This document shows, in pieces, positions 1 to 10,334 of a DNA stretch of 30,973 bases (position 1 is its first letter; each line of letters opens with the position of its first letter). The position numbers and the translations under genes were made by a program. Below the pieces are notes generated by a model. That model was not told where the DNA came from. It saw only the letters and a list, made by a program, of their open reading frames with translations, and ran no database searches. Source of the DNA: Dimorphilus gyrociliatus (taxonomy: Eukaryota; Annelida; Polychaeta; Dinophilidae); NCBI GenBank assembly GCA_904063045.1, contig CAJFCJ010000213.1, positions 1-30,973 of the forward strand, in the 5' to 3' direction.

Positions 1-1223
1 TTTTATAGTTTTTTTGTTACACTCATATTGAGTGTAATTTCTCTTATTCTATATCCTTCTAGTATGTTTATAAATACCTTTAGTATTTTTTAAATATCTA
101 TTTTCATGTATTCATAAGATATTCCTACAAGTTTAGTAGTTTCAAATCTACATAATGATTGGTTACACCGAAAAAATATTTGACTTTCGCCCAATTACCT
201 TCCTTTTTTATTGTATTTAATATGTTATGTAGCTTTTAAATTGCTATTGAGGATTTTTATGCATAAAATGATGTTTTTTTTTAAATCTTTTTTGAAAATT
301 TTTAGCATTGTATAGGAGTAAAATTTTTAAAATTAAGGTCTATTCCCAGGGCGGATTGGAGAGCCTTAAAATCCTAATATCCTTCAACCAAATATAAATA
401 CATCATAATAGTGTAGTTTCTGATTTTTAAACAGGTTGATTCAATCTTATTCTGACTGTACAGCACCATAAAAAACGAATACACCACATCTGAAATTTTT
501 ATGAGTTTTATAATAATACTAAATCTACTAATAATATAAGCTTTCACCGACCAATGCTTACTGATTCTTTATCTATAGATTTGATTATTATTAGTATCTC
601 AAATGAGTATATTATTTATTTTCTTCTTTTTTGATATGTTAGGTTTGAGTTTTTATATATTAATCATTCATTTAAATCCTTATATTCTGTTATAGAAGTA
701 TTTAAGAAAGTGTACAAAGTAAATGGTTTCTTTAGAAGATATTGCACTTTAGACACTTTCTCGGTGACTATTTTAATTCACAAATAGTAAAAAGCGATTA
801 TTTAAAAAACTTACTTTTAATAAATATAGGTTTCATTAGATTATCAATTTTAGCTAAGAAAAGTACTTATTCAGCGCTTTTTTTTACTTATTACATTTCT
901 AAGTATCATTGACGGTCGTAATCCAATCAACAATACATTATAAATATAAACAAGAAATACAAATCATAAGAAAAGACCCATTAAAATACTTTAACAAAAA
1001 TTTATGGTAAATTAATATAAGAAATTATAAAAGGAGAATTAAAAATTATCTTACCAATCATTGTAATTTGTTAAATTGATTTTTTTTCTATAAAAATAAT
1101 TAAAATTCAATCTAAGTTCCAAATAGAATAAAATTATTATCAAAATATTTATAAAAGGTGGAAAGAATATTTTTTTTAGAATATATATAAATGGAAAGAG
1201 TCAGTTATGATGTAAACAAATTC
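1..1223. other. AT-rich intergenic region, nothing recognised
   Basis: No coding region, RNA gene or clear repeat could be supported here. On the minus strand between about 500 and 380 a stretch of roughly 45 codons is open, but it matches no family I recognise and has no start context. The stretch holds many homopolymer runs and reads as decayed spacer. Confidence 0.5.
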
Positions 1224-1251
1224 TATAAATAATTTTTAAATTTCCCCTTTT
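1224..1251 (+). promoter_or_regulatory. TATA-like box plus CCCC start motif of LRR gene 1
   Basis: TATAAATAA begins 28 bases before the ATG at 1252, and CCCC lies at 1244-1247, followed by TTTT and the ATG. The same arrangement, nearly base for base, precedes the LRR gene at 6560. CCC/GGG-type motifs beside the start codon are known in microsporidian genes and go with very short leaders. Its role as a core promoter is inferred from spacing and from recurrence in this window. Confidence 0.7.
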
Positions 1252-3035
1252 ATGAAAAGTTACAGAAGATGTTTGTTCTTGTTCTTAATATTTGTTATAA
1301 AGTTTATAGAATGTACTCAGAACAGCTCAACAACAGAATTAACGTTTAGTGATGTTGAAAAACAGAGCTTAAAAAAAATTTTCAAAAATTTTATTCAGTC
1401 TTATGGAAAAATTAGATATCTTTTTTCTTTTAAATTTGATGAATCTATGACTAACAATATATTCAAATATAATATAAAAGCTTATGGAGCAATTGATAGT
1501 ATTTTAGATGATACAGATAAACTAACTAAACTTAGAGATATAATGGTAGGATTTTCTCAGAAATTAGAACTTAAAGTACGAAGAAACATTTTTAAGATAA
1601 AAGATTATGTTAGTTCAATGTTATATGATTACATGGTAAAAGATAAAGAGTATTCCGTGGAAGAGATAGAAAGCATTATAGAGAGATCTAAATCATACAT
1701 AAATGAAGTCTTAGAGCGTCCTTTAAAGAGTTTAAAGCGTGTTTATATGCTAAAAAAATTACAATCACTGAATTTATCAAATTGTAATCTTAAGGATGAT
1801 AGTTTAGATGGTTTAGATGGTCTTAAGAAACTTAGAATATTAAATGTTTCAGATAATAAAGATATAACCAAAGAAGGATTTGATAAGCTATCTGTTCTTA
1901 AAGATCTCGAATCTATATCTTTGTATAGCTGTAATATTCAAGGGAATGGAGATCTAGAAGTGTTAGGGGAACTACCTAATCTCCAGGAACTCTTTTTCGA
2001 CTCTAGTAAAAGCATTAATAGTAGTAATATTGACTCAATCTGCAAAGCCACTCAGTTGACGAAACTAGCGTTGACCAATTCTAATCTGGAAAGTAATATA
2101 CTAAAAAATAGACTAAAAATTTGAAAAAATTAGAAACTTTAAATCTTTCTTTACTGAAAATGCAGATAAAGAATTACTTGAAGAAATTTTTGATAATCTC
2201 ACGCAACTCAAAGATTTAAATATATCATTTTGTGTTGATATAAACCAGGATCATTTGAATTAATACATAATTTGAATAACTTAGTAAGTTTAAACGTAAA
2301 CATATAAAAAATCTCAATGAAGCAGATTTATCAAATATATTTAATCTGAAAATGCTTGAATCTCTTAATTTATCTTACTGTGAACTAAAAATGGGATCTT
2401 TAAAAGGAATAGAAAAGATAGAACATTTAACAGAACTGTACGTAGGCAACAATGAGATTTCCAAGGATGATACAACTTCTTTATTTAAACTAGAAAAGTT
2501 AGAGATTTTGAAAATGGATGACTGCGAGTTTGAAGAAGGAAGTTTAAAAGGTATAAAAAATTTAAAAAAGTTAAAAGTTTTAAATTTGAATTGGTGCACA
2601 GCCATAGGAAATGAAGAAATGAAAGAAATATCACAACTAAGTAAACTCGAAAAATTAGAAATAATTTCATGTGAACTCAAAGCTGAGGTCTTAAGCAATG
2701 GTTTCAGGGCATTAAATAATCTAAGAGAGCTTAGTATTGGATTCAACCAAAACTTCTCAAATAGTGATATGTCAGAAATTTTCAATTTAAAGAATCTAGA
2801 ACATCTTACAATGCTTGGATGTGATTTAAATGCTAATCATCTTAAAGGAATTCATTCACTTAAGAAGCTAAAAAGTTTAGAAGTATCAGGCAATCAAAGT
2901 CTAACTAAACAAGACTATATAGGAATTAGTAAGCTACCCAACCTATACAGATTATATGTTGATAAATCTTTTTATTCTATAAATGGTATAGAAGACATAA
3001 AAAACGAACTTAAAGAAAGGCGGATTCTTGATTAG
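1252..3035 (+). pseudogene. secreted leucine-rich-repeat protein, frame-broken
   Basis: The first frame (1252-2124) starts with a short hydrophobic, signal-peptide-like segment (MKSYRRCLFLFLIFVIKFIE). A lysine-rich stretch follows, then LRRs with the pattern LxxLxLxxCxL from about residue 165. From 2110 to 2350 LRR-type coding continues but jumps between frames at least three times (for example LKNLKKLETLNLSL just after 2115). A final frame (2352-3035) gives about 227 more residues of LRRs. LRR coding runs through the breaks, so this is one gene of about 590 codons, either decayed or carrying assembly indels; it is not two genes. The start is supported by the CCCC motif and TATA box. LRR domains bind proteins, and with a signal peptide the product would be secreted. 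Its partner is unknown. Confidence 0.8.
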
Positions 3036-3344
3036 ATACACATATGAACTTAAAAATAGATGCACACGTGTTTTAAGAGTAACCTCTCTCTTTAAAAGAA
3101 ATATACTTCAAAATTATTTAATAAACCGAGGATCTTCGTTTATCTTTTTTATTTCTAATATATAATTCCACTGTATTCATATACTATTTATTCCTATGTT
3201 TTTTTTCTGAGATATTACTTATTTCAATATTTTATGTATATAAAAAATTGATAAAAATTTGTCTTCAGGGACCTAAAAAAATGTGGAAACTCCCCTTATC
3301 GGATTAACTGTAGATATAGTAGAGAAGAATTTTTTAAGCTGACG
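3036..3344. other. spacer with a possible transposon edge
   Basis: No gene. Near 3256-3280 a stretch containing TAAAAATT, then CTTCAGGG and ACC, resembles one at about 11960-11982, which also has TAAAAATT followed by TTTCAGGG. In both cases an ISXO2-type transposase remnant lies directly to the right, so this may be a shared element terminus. Confidence 0.3.
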
Positions 3345-3641
3345 ATGAATAACTTATCATTATTTAATTTTTTACTAAAAAACATATTCATTATTGGAGA
3401 AAAACTGTGGAAGGTGAAAAACTCTACGATTTTAATTAAAAACTATGATTTAGAGAAGTATGCTTGGCATTGTAAATGTTTAAAAAAGAGTTCTATTAGA
3501 AGAATGTATTTATTTTTTTGTATAAAATTGCCTTTAGTAAAAATTATAAAGGTAATTTATAGAATAATAAAAACCATATGTGATGAAATACAAGTGAATA
3601 AAGCGGGGGTAACTATAAAACGCTTATTATTATTATATTGA
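3345..3641 (+). pseudogene. ISXO2-like transposase, N-terminal remnant
   Basis: A 98-codon frame whose middle reads like the N-terminal zinc-ribbon part of ISXO2/IS1595-type (Merlin) transposases: a Trp-His-Cys-Lys-Cys segment, then SSIRR, aromatic residues and LPLVKIIKVIYRI. In this family the ribbon is followed by SIRxGSFF and a hydrophobic helix. The same elements are seen in the pseudogene at 21762-22600. The first CxxC pair is not recognisable, and the DDE catalytic part is missing because the frame ends at 3641 and no catalytic motif follows. It is a truncated, non-functional copy. The likeness is by eye from motif order. Confidence 0.55.
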
Positions 3642-4489
3642 AAAAATATGTTTAAGTATAGGTGATGTTGAAAAAAAAGTATAAATTGCCCCCAAACCGC
3701 AATCACCAAAAGGTTTTATAATGTTAAAAAACATTTTAATTTTTAGATATAAAGCACTTTTTTTATAATAACAAAGACAAGAACTACTTATAAACTAAAA
3801 AAGACTATTTATCGTAACATAAAAAGTAATAATAATAGCTGATAAATAACATCCAATCACTTAATATAAAACACTTGAAAACAAACCATAAAAAATATTT
3901 TGTAGATTCAAAAGATCGTAAAATTAATACAATTAGTATAAAAATGGAAACATCTAAAAAATCTAATATTGAGAAAAAATCTTAGAAATAATATTGTGAT
4001 AAAAAAAAAGGGCATTTCCCGAAGTGATAGAACTATTTAGAATAATTTTTTTCACATTTGTTTAGGACCCTTCAATACGACTTTTTACCAAAAAATTTAA
4101 TTATGATCAATCGTAACTAGTGTATGGTTTAGAAAGCATGATAAAAAAATGATTACATCTTTTATTTCAAACTCTTTTATAACAGCCTTATAAGAGTTCC
4201 ATTCAAAAGCGATTATATTAGCTCTTTAAGGAGGTAAGCAAACAGTAAACATTAAAAAAGCGCTTGCTGAAGTACAGCGCAATAACTTTCTTATCACCAG
4301 AAATTGAACCCAAACCACTCACTAAGGATTCGGCCTGTAAAAGCTGAAAAAGAGTCAATTAATTGAATTATTAATCTATTATGAAGATTTCAACCAACTT
4401 GAGATAAAATAAAAAAATTTTATACGTCAAATTTAAATAATATTTAATAAAATTTTTAAAACACTTAACATATTAATAGTTTCTAATTT
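3642..4489. other. non-coding, possible degenerate Tc1 terminus
   Basis: No gene recognised. At about 3992-4022 an A-run followed by GGCATTTCCC vaguely resembles, in opposite orientation, the Tc1-like terminus at 5778-5876, and could be the other end of the same decayed element. At 4260-4281 there is a small GC-richer hairpin (GCGCT paired with AGCGC). The minus strand at 4285-4325 has a GGTTCAATT stretch recalling a tRNA T-loop, but no tRNA can be folded. Confidence 0.3.
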
Positions 4490-4965
4490 AAACCCACTAA
4501 ATGTTTTCTAGTTTTACTATTGCAGCTATCATTTTTCTGTAAGATGAGCCATATCGAAATGGTACTATTTTATTAAAGAGAGCTTCCGAAATGGAATTCA
4601 TTTATTTGCTAATTCTATTAAACTAAAAAAACATTCTCTATAGAATTTAAAAATGGAGAATATGGTGAAAGCATTTTATGCTCAGATTTTTTCTGATTAA
4701 TTCGTCCTTTAGTGCCCTGTAGTGCAAATGTGATCATTATTTTTAATAAAAACATTTGTTGGAGGTCCTTTTATTCAACTGCTCTAATTTACAGAAAAAT
4801 CCATCTTGTGATATATCATTCCACACTTATTCATAGCAGTAACATAAGATACCCCGCATAAATCCCACTTCATCCATTAAAATCAACCTATTATCATTTA
4901 TGTTATGATTCCATTTTACAAATAAAATCCTCATTTTGTTTTTATTTATCCTAGCATAAGATATA
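4490..4965 (-). pseudogene. Tc1/IS630-type transposase, DDE part
   Basis: Read on the minus strand, the sequence around 4880-4960 gives RILFVKWN followed by NRLILMDEVGF, the typical first-aspartate region of Tc1/mariner/IS630 (DDE_3) transposases. About 200 bases on, at 4620-4670, it gives LSPYSPFLNSIENVF, the last catalytic motif (consensus PYSPDxNPIEN) with its glutamate retained. The second aspartate block between them is deleted or unreadable, and the stretch has stops and shifts. At 4490-4540 a YRKM-type C-terminal motif follows. It is a dead copy, probably the C-terminal half of the same gene as the helix-turn-helix fragment at 5464-5628, with the foldback element 5024-5459 between them. 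Confidence 0.6.
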
Positions 4966-5023
4966 TGTATGATTTATTTAAGTATAAAAGAATTAACAGT
5001 AGTATGTAATAAAAACTTACTGT

Positions 5024-5459
5024 TGTCGTGTCAAATAAAATACATTTTACAAATAAACTACAAGGGGAAAATCCTATTAAATAGTATAAATTTCACAAAA
5101 ATAAATTATTTTAAGCCTTATTTTCATGAATTTGGTCGGGTCAAATAAACTACATGGTAATTTAATAGGATTTCCTTTTTTTATTTAATACAAAATTTTA
5201 ACATAATTTTTTTTTGGAAACACTCCAACAAATAAACTACATAACTAATTTAATAGGGGTTTATAAATAAAAAAAATTTATGGTAAAATTTTGTATTAAA
5301 TAAAAAAATGAAATCCTATTAAATTACCATGTAGTTTATTTGACCCGACCAAATTCATGAAAGCAAGGCTTAAAATAATTTATTTTTGTGAAATTTATAC
5401 TATTTAATAGGATTTTGCCATGTAGTTTATTTGTAAAATGTATTTTATTTGACACGACA
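5024..5459. repeat. foldback (long inverted repeat) element, MITE-like
   Basis: Two near-identical arms of about 190 bases (5024-5214 and 5268-5459) face each other around a core of about 50 bases. Both ends begin TGTCGTGTCAAATAAA read inward. The motif CAAATAAACTACA occurs five times inside in alternating orientation, each near an ATCCTATTAAAT-type block or its complement, so each arm is itself built from subrepeats. There is no coding capacity. A direct target duplication is not clear: TTACT occurs near both edges but not flush with them. The single strand would fold into a hairpin almost 200 bp long. It lies between two fragments of a transposase on the same strand, which suggests insertion into that gene. 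Confidence 0.85.
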
Positions 5460-5463
5460 TTTA

Positions 5464-5628
5464 TTACTTTTTTTTAGTATAATCTTTTTGGACCTGTGAT
5501 CTTTTTATTACTCTAAGGATGTTAGAACTATTTTTTTGATACTTTTCTGCAAGTTTAGTTGCAAGTCCATCCATCCTCATATCTAACACAGATTTCAGTC
5601 TTTGATGTTTGTTCAGATGTTGCGCCAT
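5464..5628 (-). pseudogene. transposase N-terminal helix-turn-helix fragment
   Basis: A 54-codon frame starting at an ATG (5628-5626) that follows six C's and TTA, matching the CCC start context of other genes here. The product (HQRLKSVLDMRMDGLATKLA, then NILRVIKR) resembles the first helix-turn-helix of Tc1/IS630 transposases: a basic start, xGL, an A/K-x-L-A-E helix, then a recognition helix ending in I-x-R. The frame stops at 5464, five bases before the edge of the foldback element, so the stop lies at the insertion junction. With the DDE fragment at 4490-4965 it most likely forms one interrupted Tc1-type gene. The family call is by motif likeness only. Confidence 0.5.
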
Positions 5629-5777
5629 TAAGGGGGGAAATATTAATGTTTTTGAATTCTACTAATACTTTTTTAAGTATTTAGAAAACATGATGCATTT
5701 TTTATTTCCATGTTTTTTATTTTTTCCCTAAATGCAAAATTATTTAATATGAGGAATAACATTAAATTTTGAAATTG

Positions 5778-5876
5778 TTTATTTTATAAGAATAAATTAT
5801 AATTAAGATATAATTCATTTTAAATCGCTTAAAATTTAGGATTTTAAGGGGAATGCATTTTTTTTGCCGCCATTGT
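5778..5876 (-). repeat. Tc1-like element terminus (dispersed repeat copy A)
   Basis: On the minus strand this begins TA then CAATGGCGGC, an A-run and TGCATTCCCCTTAAAATC. The plus strand at 21582-21668 begins TA then CAACTGTGG, an A-run and TGCACACTCCTTAAAATC, and the two stay similar for about 85 bases. The intact Tc1-like element at 10075 starts TA then CAGTGGAGG plus an A-run, so all three look like ends of related elements. Copy A lies upstream of the transposase fragment at 5628 and is likely its 5' terminus. Confidence 0.55.
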
Positions 5877-6530
5877 AATTTTGAAAAAGTCTCAAATTTT
5901 ACAGCCTTTCCCTTTAAAATGAAAAATTAAAAATAATCGGAGAACTTTAACTCTTTAGTAATTTAATATAAATTTGTGGTGATTCTCATTTGACTATAAA
6001 AAAATTATTAGTAATGATCTTGAAAAAATAGTCCATCGAAATAAGCTGAAGAAGATATAATCGACAGCAATAAGTTTTGATAATTAAATATTTTAATATT
6101 CAAATATTTTTATAATTAAATTAGTGCAACACAATGATACAACCAATAGTTTAACATACAACAAATATTGAATTCTTTTATTTGAATTTTTTTTGAAAGA
6201 TCTTTTTCCATTCTTCTCTTCAATTTTTCTGTTTTTGAAAAATATCATTGCTTGATCGAAGGTAATGAAATAATTCCAATTTCCCAAAAACCTTCCTCAA
6301 AAGATGTTTGGAATTGTTTCATAATGTAACATAGTTCCTAAACAAGAAAAAGACTCCTTTACAAAAATATAAAGAACTAACCAAATAAAGTAACAAAATT
6401 ATTGATAAACTCAACCTTCAAAGTTTTCTAAAATTCCATTATTAAGCATGTTTTTATACTTAATAGGACTAGTTTAAGTTTTTTTAAAATATTTTATTTG
6501 CTGTTTTATCCAAATATAGTAATGGGAAAG
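5877..6530. other. intergenic, nothing recognised
   Basis: AT-rich spacer between the decayed Tc1-type element and the second LRR gene. A 64-codon minus-strand frame at 6093-6287 has low-complexity composition, no start motif and no family likeness, and is not annotated. Confidence 0.4.
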
Positions 6531-6559
6531 TATAAATAAATTTTATATTTCCCCCTTTT
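6531..6559 (+). promoter_or_regulatory. TATA-like box plus CCCCC start motif of LRR gene 2
   Basis: TATAAATAAA lies at 6531-6540, 29 bases before the ATG, and CCCCC lies at 6551-6555, followed by TTTT and the ATG. The block from TATAAATAA to the ATG is almost the same as at 1224-1254, so the two LRR genes share their core promoter by descent. Confidence 0.75.
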
Positions 6560-8275
6560 ATGAATCTCTACAAAACAAAAACAATAGCGACTTTACTGCT
6601 TAGCTTTTATATCACATTCATTGTTTCAAGTGAAATGATACATAATCAAGTAACAACTCAGCTGAGTGAACAAAGTAGTACTTCATTCAATACAGAACTA
6701 TTCGAAAGTCTGCAAAGTTATATGAAAGATAAAAAGCAACCTTTAGCTGAATTTGATCTCAATAACATTGAAGTTTTAGAATTTGAATTCTCTCGAGAAA
6801 ACTTAGAAGCATCTGCTAAGGCAGATTCTGTTGTCTTAACGGTTAGTGAAAAGAGGTATCCAGTTATAATAGACGAAATAAATAGCAAGTTAATCGTTTT
6901 GAGAACTTCTATTGGCGATGAAGTTTCTATTTTAAACGATATAGACAAACTAACTAATCTTAACACATTAAAACTCAAAGGACATCATATATTCACAGTA
7001 GATGAATTCCAAGCTATTTCAAAATTGGCCCAACTTAAAAGTATAAAAATAAATTATATAGATGAAAATAGCAGTCTAATAAAAAACTTAAATACAATAG
7101 AAAGTTTAGAAAATGTTACGTTACAAATAGACCATGAGATGAAGGATGACATGTTACAATCATTATTACATTTAAAAAATATAAAAAATATTTATGTTGA
7201 AGTTGACAACAAGCAACACAGGTATAGTAAGTACATATCCCTACGAGAAAATCTTACTGAATTCGACGCTTGTGCATTTAATACACTTATTGATAAAAAC
7301 GATACTAAAATTTTAGCGTATCTACCAAACTTAGAAAGTATGGAAATAAGTCAAACTAGTATCTCACCTGGTGCATTAAGTAAAATAGAAATACCAAAAA
7401 GTGTTACACAATTAGATCTGAGTTTCTCTAATGGAATAAATGATGAAGATTATCTCAACTTATCAAATTTAGTGAACTTGACCAACCTAGATTTAAGGAG
7501 ATGTAATCCTAGTGAAAATGGCTTCGGTTATTTCGAAAACAAGCTCAAATATTTGAAGGTGTTGCATTTAGACGGAAATACAAACTTAACACAACGACAT
7601 TTTGAAGTTATAAACACATTTGAAAGTTTAGAAAGACTATCTCTTGAAGGCTGCCTTTTAAAAAAAGATACAATTGTACCAATAAGTAGCCTAAACAAGC
7701 TTACTGATCTAAGCCTGTTTCATAACACAGATTTAGATGTTGAAGATTACAAAACACTTAACAAATTAACCAGTCTAAAATCATTATATTTATTTATGGC
7801 TATACAAAAAGGAGATCTCTTAAAAGAGCTCAAAGACCTCAAAGAACTTCAATCTCTGCATTTGGGATTTTGCAAAAATCTTTCACAAAATGATATTAAT
7901 ACAATGCTGGGCTTTGAAAATCTAGAAGAATTAAATCTACATAGAACTGAGATACCACCACAATCACTTATAGAAATAAGTAGACTAGAAAACTTAAAAA
8001 CATTAACCTTAGCTAATATAAACTTAACTATTGAAGAATTTGATTCATTATCAAAATTAAGAAGTATTAAAAGTCTTGCAATTTTCGCATGTAATATTCC
8101 AAAGAATGTGTTACCAAAACTACGATGTTTAACAAACCTAGAGAAATTCTACTTTGCCACAGAATACAAAATTGGTAATGAAGATTTGGAATACTTAGAA
8201 GAAATGAAATCTTCAAATAAATTAGGAGGAGAAAAAATTGAGTACCTTAGAAAAATAGTAGAAACTTCTAATTAA
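6560..8275 (+). CDS. secreted leucine-rich-repeat protein (571 aa)
   Basis: An intact frame. Residues 1-24 form a signal peptide (basic start, then ATLLLSFYITFIVSS). A non-repeat region follows to about residue 120, then LRRs to about 560 with the pattern LxxLxLxxCxL/LxxLxxLxLxxNxxL. As in the LRR gene at 23515, repeats come in pairs of about 49 residues: one member ends in a Cys (DLRRCN, SLEGCL), the other in an Asn-rich turn (LDGNTNLTQ). No transmembrane segment is seen after the signal, so the product is probably secreted or on the cell surface. Secreted LRR families in microsporidia are thought to meet host proteins, but no partner can be named. The start is chosen by signal peptide, CCCCC motif and TATA box. 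It is paralogous to the genes at 1252 and 23515. Confidence 0.9.
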   Translation: MNLYKTKTIATLLLSFYITFIVSSEMIHNQVTTQLSEQSSTSFNTELFESLQSYMKDKKQPLAEFDLNNIEVLEFEFSRENLEASAKADSVVLTVSEKRYPVIIDEINSKLIVLRTSIGDEVSILNDIDKLTNLNTLKLKGHHIFTVDEFQAISKLAQLKSIKINYIDENSSLIKNLNTIESLENVTLQIDHEMKDDMLQSLLHLKNIKNIYVEVDNKQHRYSKYISLRENLTEFDACAFNTLIDKNDTKILAYLPNLESMEISQTSISPGALSKIEIPKSVTQLDLSFSNGINDEDYLNLSNLVNLTNLDLRRCNPSENGFGYFENKLKYLKVLHLDGNTNLTQRHFEVINTFESLERLSLEGCLLKKDTIVPISSLNKLTDLSLFHNTDLDVEDYKTLNKLTSLKSLYLFMAIQKGDLLKELKDLKELQSLHLGFCKNLSQNDINTMLGFENLEELNLHRTEIPPQSLIEISRLENLKTLTLANINLTIEEFDSLSKLRSIKSLAIFACNIPKNVLPKLRCLTNLEKFYFATEYKIGNEDLEYLEEMKSSNKLGGEKIEYLRKIVETSN

Positions 8276-8711
8276 ACAAAATTCTTATATTATAGTTTAT
8301 TTACATCTAACAATAATTGTCGCACGACGCGCAACCGAGTTCGAGTCTATGTATTGTAAATTTTTTATTTTTTTGAAAGAAATTTTAAAAAAAATTAAAA
8401 TAAATAGAATAGAATATATTTAACAATTTTAGCATATCCTAAACTCACTCTTAATAATAAATACACTTTTCTTGGAGATAAATCAAAAATTATCTTAACA
8501 TTTTGTAAAAGATATAGACAAAGAGTTTACTCAAAATAAATCTAAAAAAAATGCTAATTTTATTCTATAATTTAACAGAAACATGAATGATAAAAGAAAA
8601 TAAGTAGCAACACTTTATTTTTAATTTTTCAGACTTGATTTTTACTCACAATTAATTCGATAGCAGTGTTTAAGTTTTTTATCTTGATGCGATTCATTGA
8701 TTGCATCTCAA
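8276..8711. other. intergenic with a weak tRNA T-arm-like spot
   Basis: No gene. At about 8322-8352 a GC-richer patch ends in GAGTTCGAGTC followed by T-runs. This resembles a tRNA 3' half and B box, but the T stem pairs poorly and there is no D arm or acceptor stem upstream. Confidence 0.35.
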
Positions 8712-9490
8712 CTATTTATATAAAAACGCTTTAGTTTTTTCTTCATTTTTGAATTCTTCTCGACCCCCTTTTTTAAAATAACAATATGATATTTCGAGTT
8801 CATATTTAGAGTTATGAACATCTGAATTTCTATCAATTCGGTTTATATAGTTTTTTAAAATTTTAATTTGGATGTAATTATTCAATTCGGATATTTCATC
8901 ATCTCTTTTAACTAAATTATTAATAAAGTTTGTTTTAAAAAATATTTCAAATGGTGTTTTACGATGTGCTGAATGAATTGTTATATTGTAATAGTAAACA
9001 CTTTCATTAAGCACCGATATCCAATTCTTATCACTTGAGCTTACTTTTTTATTCAAAGTCCTTGTGATAGTCTGGTTGAATCACTAAACTTGGCCTTGTG
9101 ACATGGGGTGTTGTGCACGCCCATGTATTTCTTTGATATCATTTTTTTTAATATAGTACTTTTAAAGTTTCATTTTTAAATTCCTTTCCGTTGTCAGCTT
9201 GAATTGATTCAGGAAGTCCATACATATATAATAAATTTTTTATTCTTTCTTCAAGACATTTAGCAGATTTTTTCAATAATGGATAGCATATCTCAAATTT
9301 ATAATATTCATCGTTTATCGATAAAGTCCAGTAAAATCTCATTTAACTTTCTTTATAAATAGACAAATCAAGTAAATCTATTTGTATTCCTTCCCAAACT
9401 CTTAATACAGTTATATGAGAGACTACATCTTTTACCTTAAGGGGGGGGAGTGCTTTGGCAAATACCTCTCTTATTATACTTCTTTTTATG
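8712..9490 (-). pseudogene. Ty3-type retroelement integrase core, inactivated
   Basis: Minus-strand frames together read as a retroelement integrase core (rve fold). They give FAKALPPLK then WEGIQIDLLDL (first Asp) near 9380-9470, WTLSINDEYYKFE, then SIQADNGKEF (second Asp) near 9190, SQGQV then FNQT near 9080, and YYNITIHSAHRKTPFEIFF near 8940-9000, the usual end of the core. Breaks are an in-frame TAA just before 9342, a frameshift in an A-run near 9145, and two adjacent stops (TAG TGA) exactly where the catalytic Glu should follow the GQV motif. No protease, reverse transcriptase or long terminal repeat is seen; the 5' side ends near 9490. It is a fragment of a dead element and is left here as broken. 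Confidence 0.75.
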
Positions 9491-10074
9491 GATCAACTAA
9501 AAAAAGACTATTTGCTTTTTTCCAGTTGTGTAAAATATTATACAACCCATGGCTACATTATATGAAAACACTTTAAGACATTTACTGAATGATACCAATG
9601 AAGAAATAATAAGATTCTTCAAGCAAATAGGAATTCTTAAATCTAATTTAAACTGTATGTCATGTTCTGATGTTCTTTCAATGAAAAAATCTACTGCTAA
9701 TTTAGATGGGGATGTATATAGATGTAGCAATAGGCAATGTAGCTTACACCAAAAGATAATATCAATAAGAACAAATCCATTCTTTTCTGTTTCAAAAATT
9801 ACACTAAAGAGTTGGGTTGAAGTTTTATTTAGATGGTCTCAGGGAGATTTGATAGAGAGGGTGATGCGTGATATAAGCATATCACAATCCACTTTAATAA
9901 AAAAATATAAATTAATAAGAAATGAAATTACAAAACTCTTATTTCTAAATCCTGTTAGACTTGAAGGAGAAAATGTAATTTGTCAAGTAGATGAGTGCTT
10001 ATTCTGCCATGAACCAAACTATCATCGTGGAAGAGCTTCTGAAGTGCAAGTATGGGTATTTGGAATTGCATATA

Positions 10075-10284
10075 CAGTGGAGGAAAAAAAAACGGATCAT
10101 TTCTAAAAATAATTAATCCTTCTATTTATGAACATCTTTTAATAAAATATTATTCACTACATATAATCAAATATATTTACCTTTCTCAAGTATTTTTTTA
10201 ATATAATTTTATTGATGTTTAACCAAAAAAATCCAAAAATTTCATGATAAGGTGGAAAAAAAAAACGGATCATTTCATATTTAT
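10075..10284 (+). repeat. left terminal inverted repeat of the Tc1 element
   Basis: 210 bases matching the right end (11348-11556) with one base of length difference in an A-run. The outer binding-site-like motif is at 10077-10103 and its inner direct copy at 10252-10276, about 170 bases apart. The inner end abuts the transposase leader. Confidence 0.92.
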
Positions 10285-10334
10285 CCTATTTCCCTCCATA
10301 AATGATGATAATTCTCCTTAATTTGTACCCCTCA

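Noticed and set aside
2375-2785. A long frame antisense to LRR gene 1
   Set aside because: It is the complement of LRR codons and has no independent support; the same applies to antisense frames at 6718-6978, 10667-10888 and 15471-15773.
1252-3035. Introns as the cause of the frame breaks
   Set aside because: LRR coding continues in other frames through the breaks with single-base shifts, so there is no spliced-out stretch. The same holds for the genes at 19899 and 27768.
4285-4325. A tRNA-like T arm on the minus strand
   Set aside because: T-stem pairs would be mostly G:U and no acceptor or anticodon stem can be built.
6093-6287. A 64-codon minus-strand frame as a gene
   Set aside because: Low-complexity composition, no CCC/TATA start context and no family likeness.
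8322-8352. A tRNA 3' half (GAGTTCGAGTC followed by T-runs)
   Set aside because: The T stem pairs poorly and there is no D arm, anticodon arm or acceptor partner upstream.
9431-9470. The G-run with GCTTTGGCAAA as an ISXO2 terminus matching 11960
   Set aside because: On the minus strand it reads as integrase coding (FAKALPPLK), so the likeness is probably chance.
8712-9490. A complete retrotransposon
   Set aside because: No reverse transcriptase, protease or long terminal repeats could be found on either side; only the integrase core remains.
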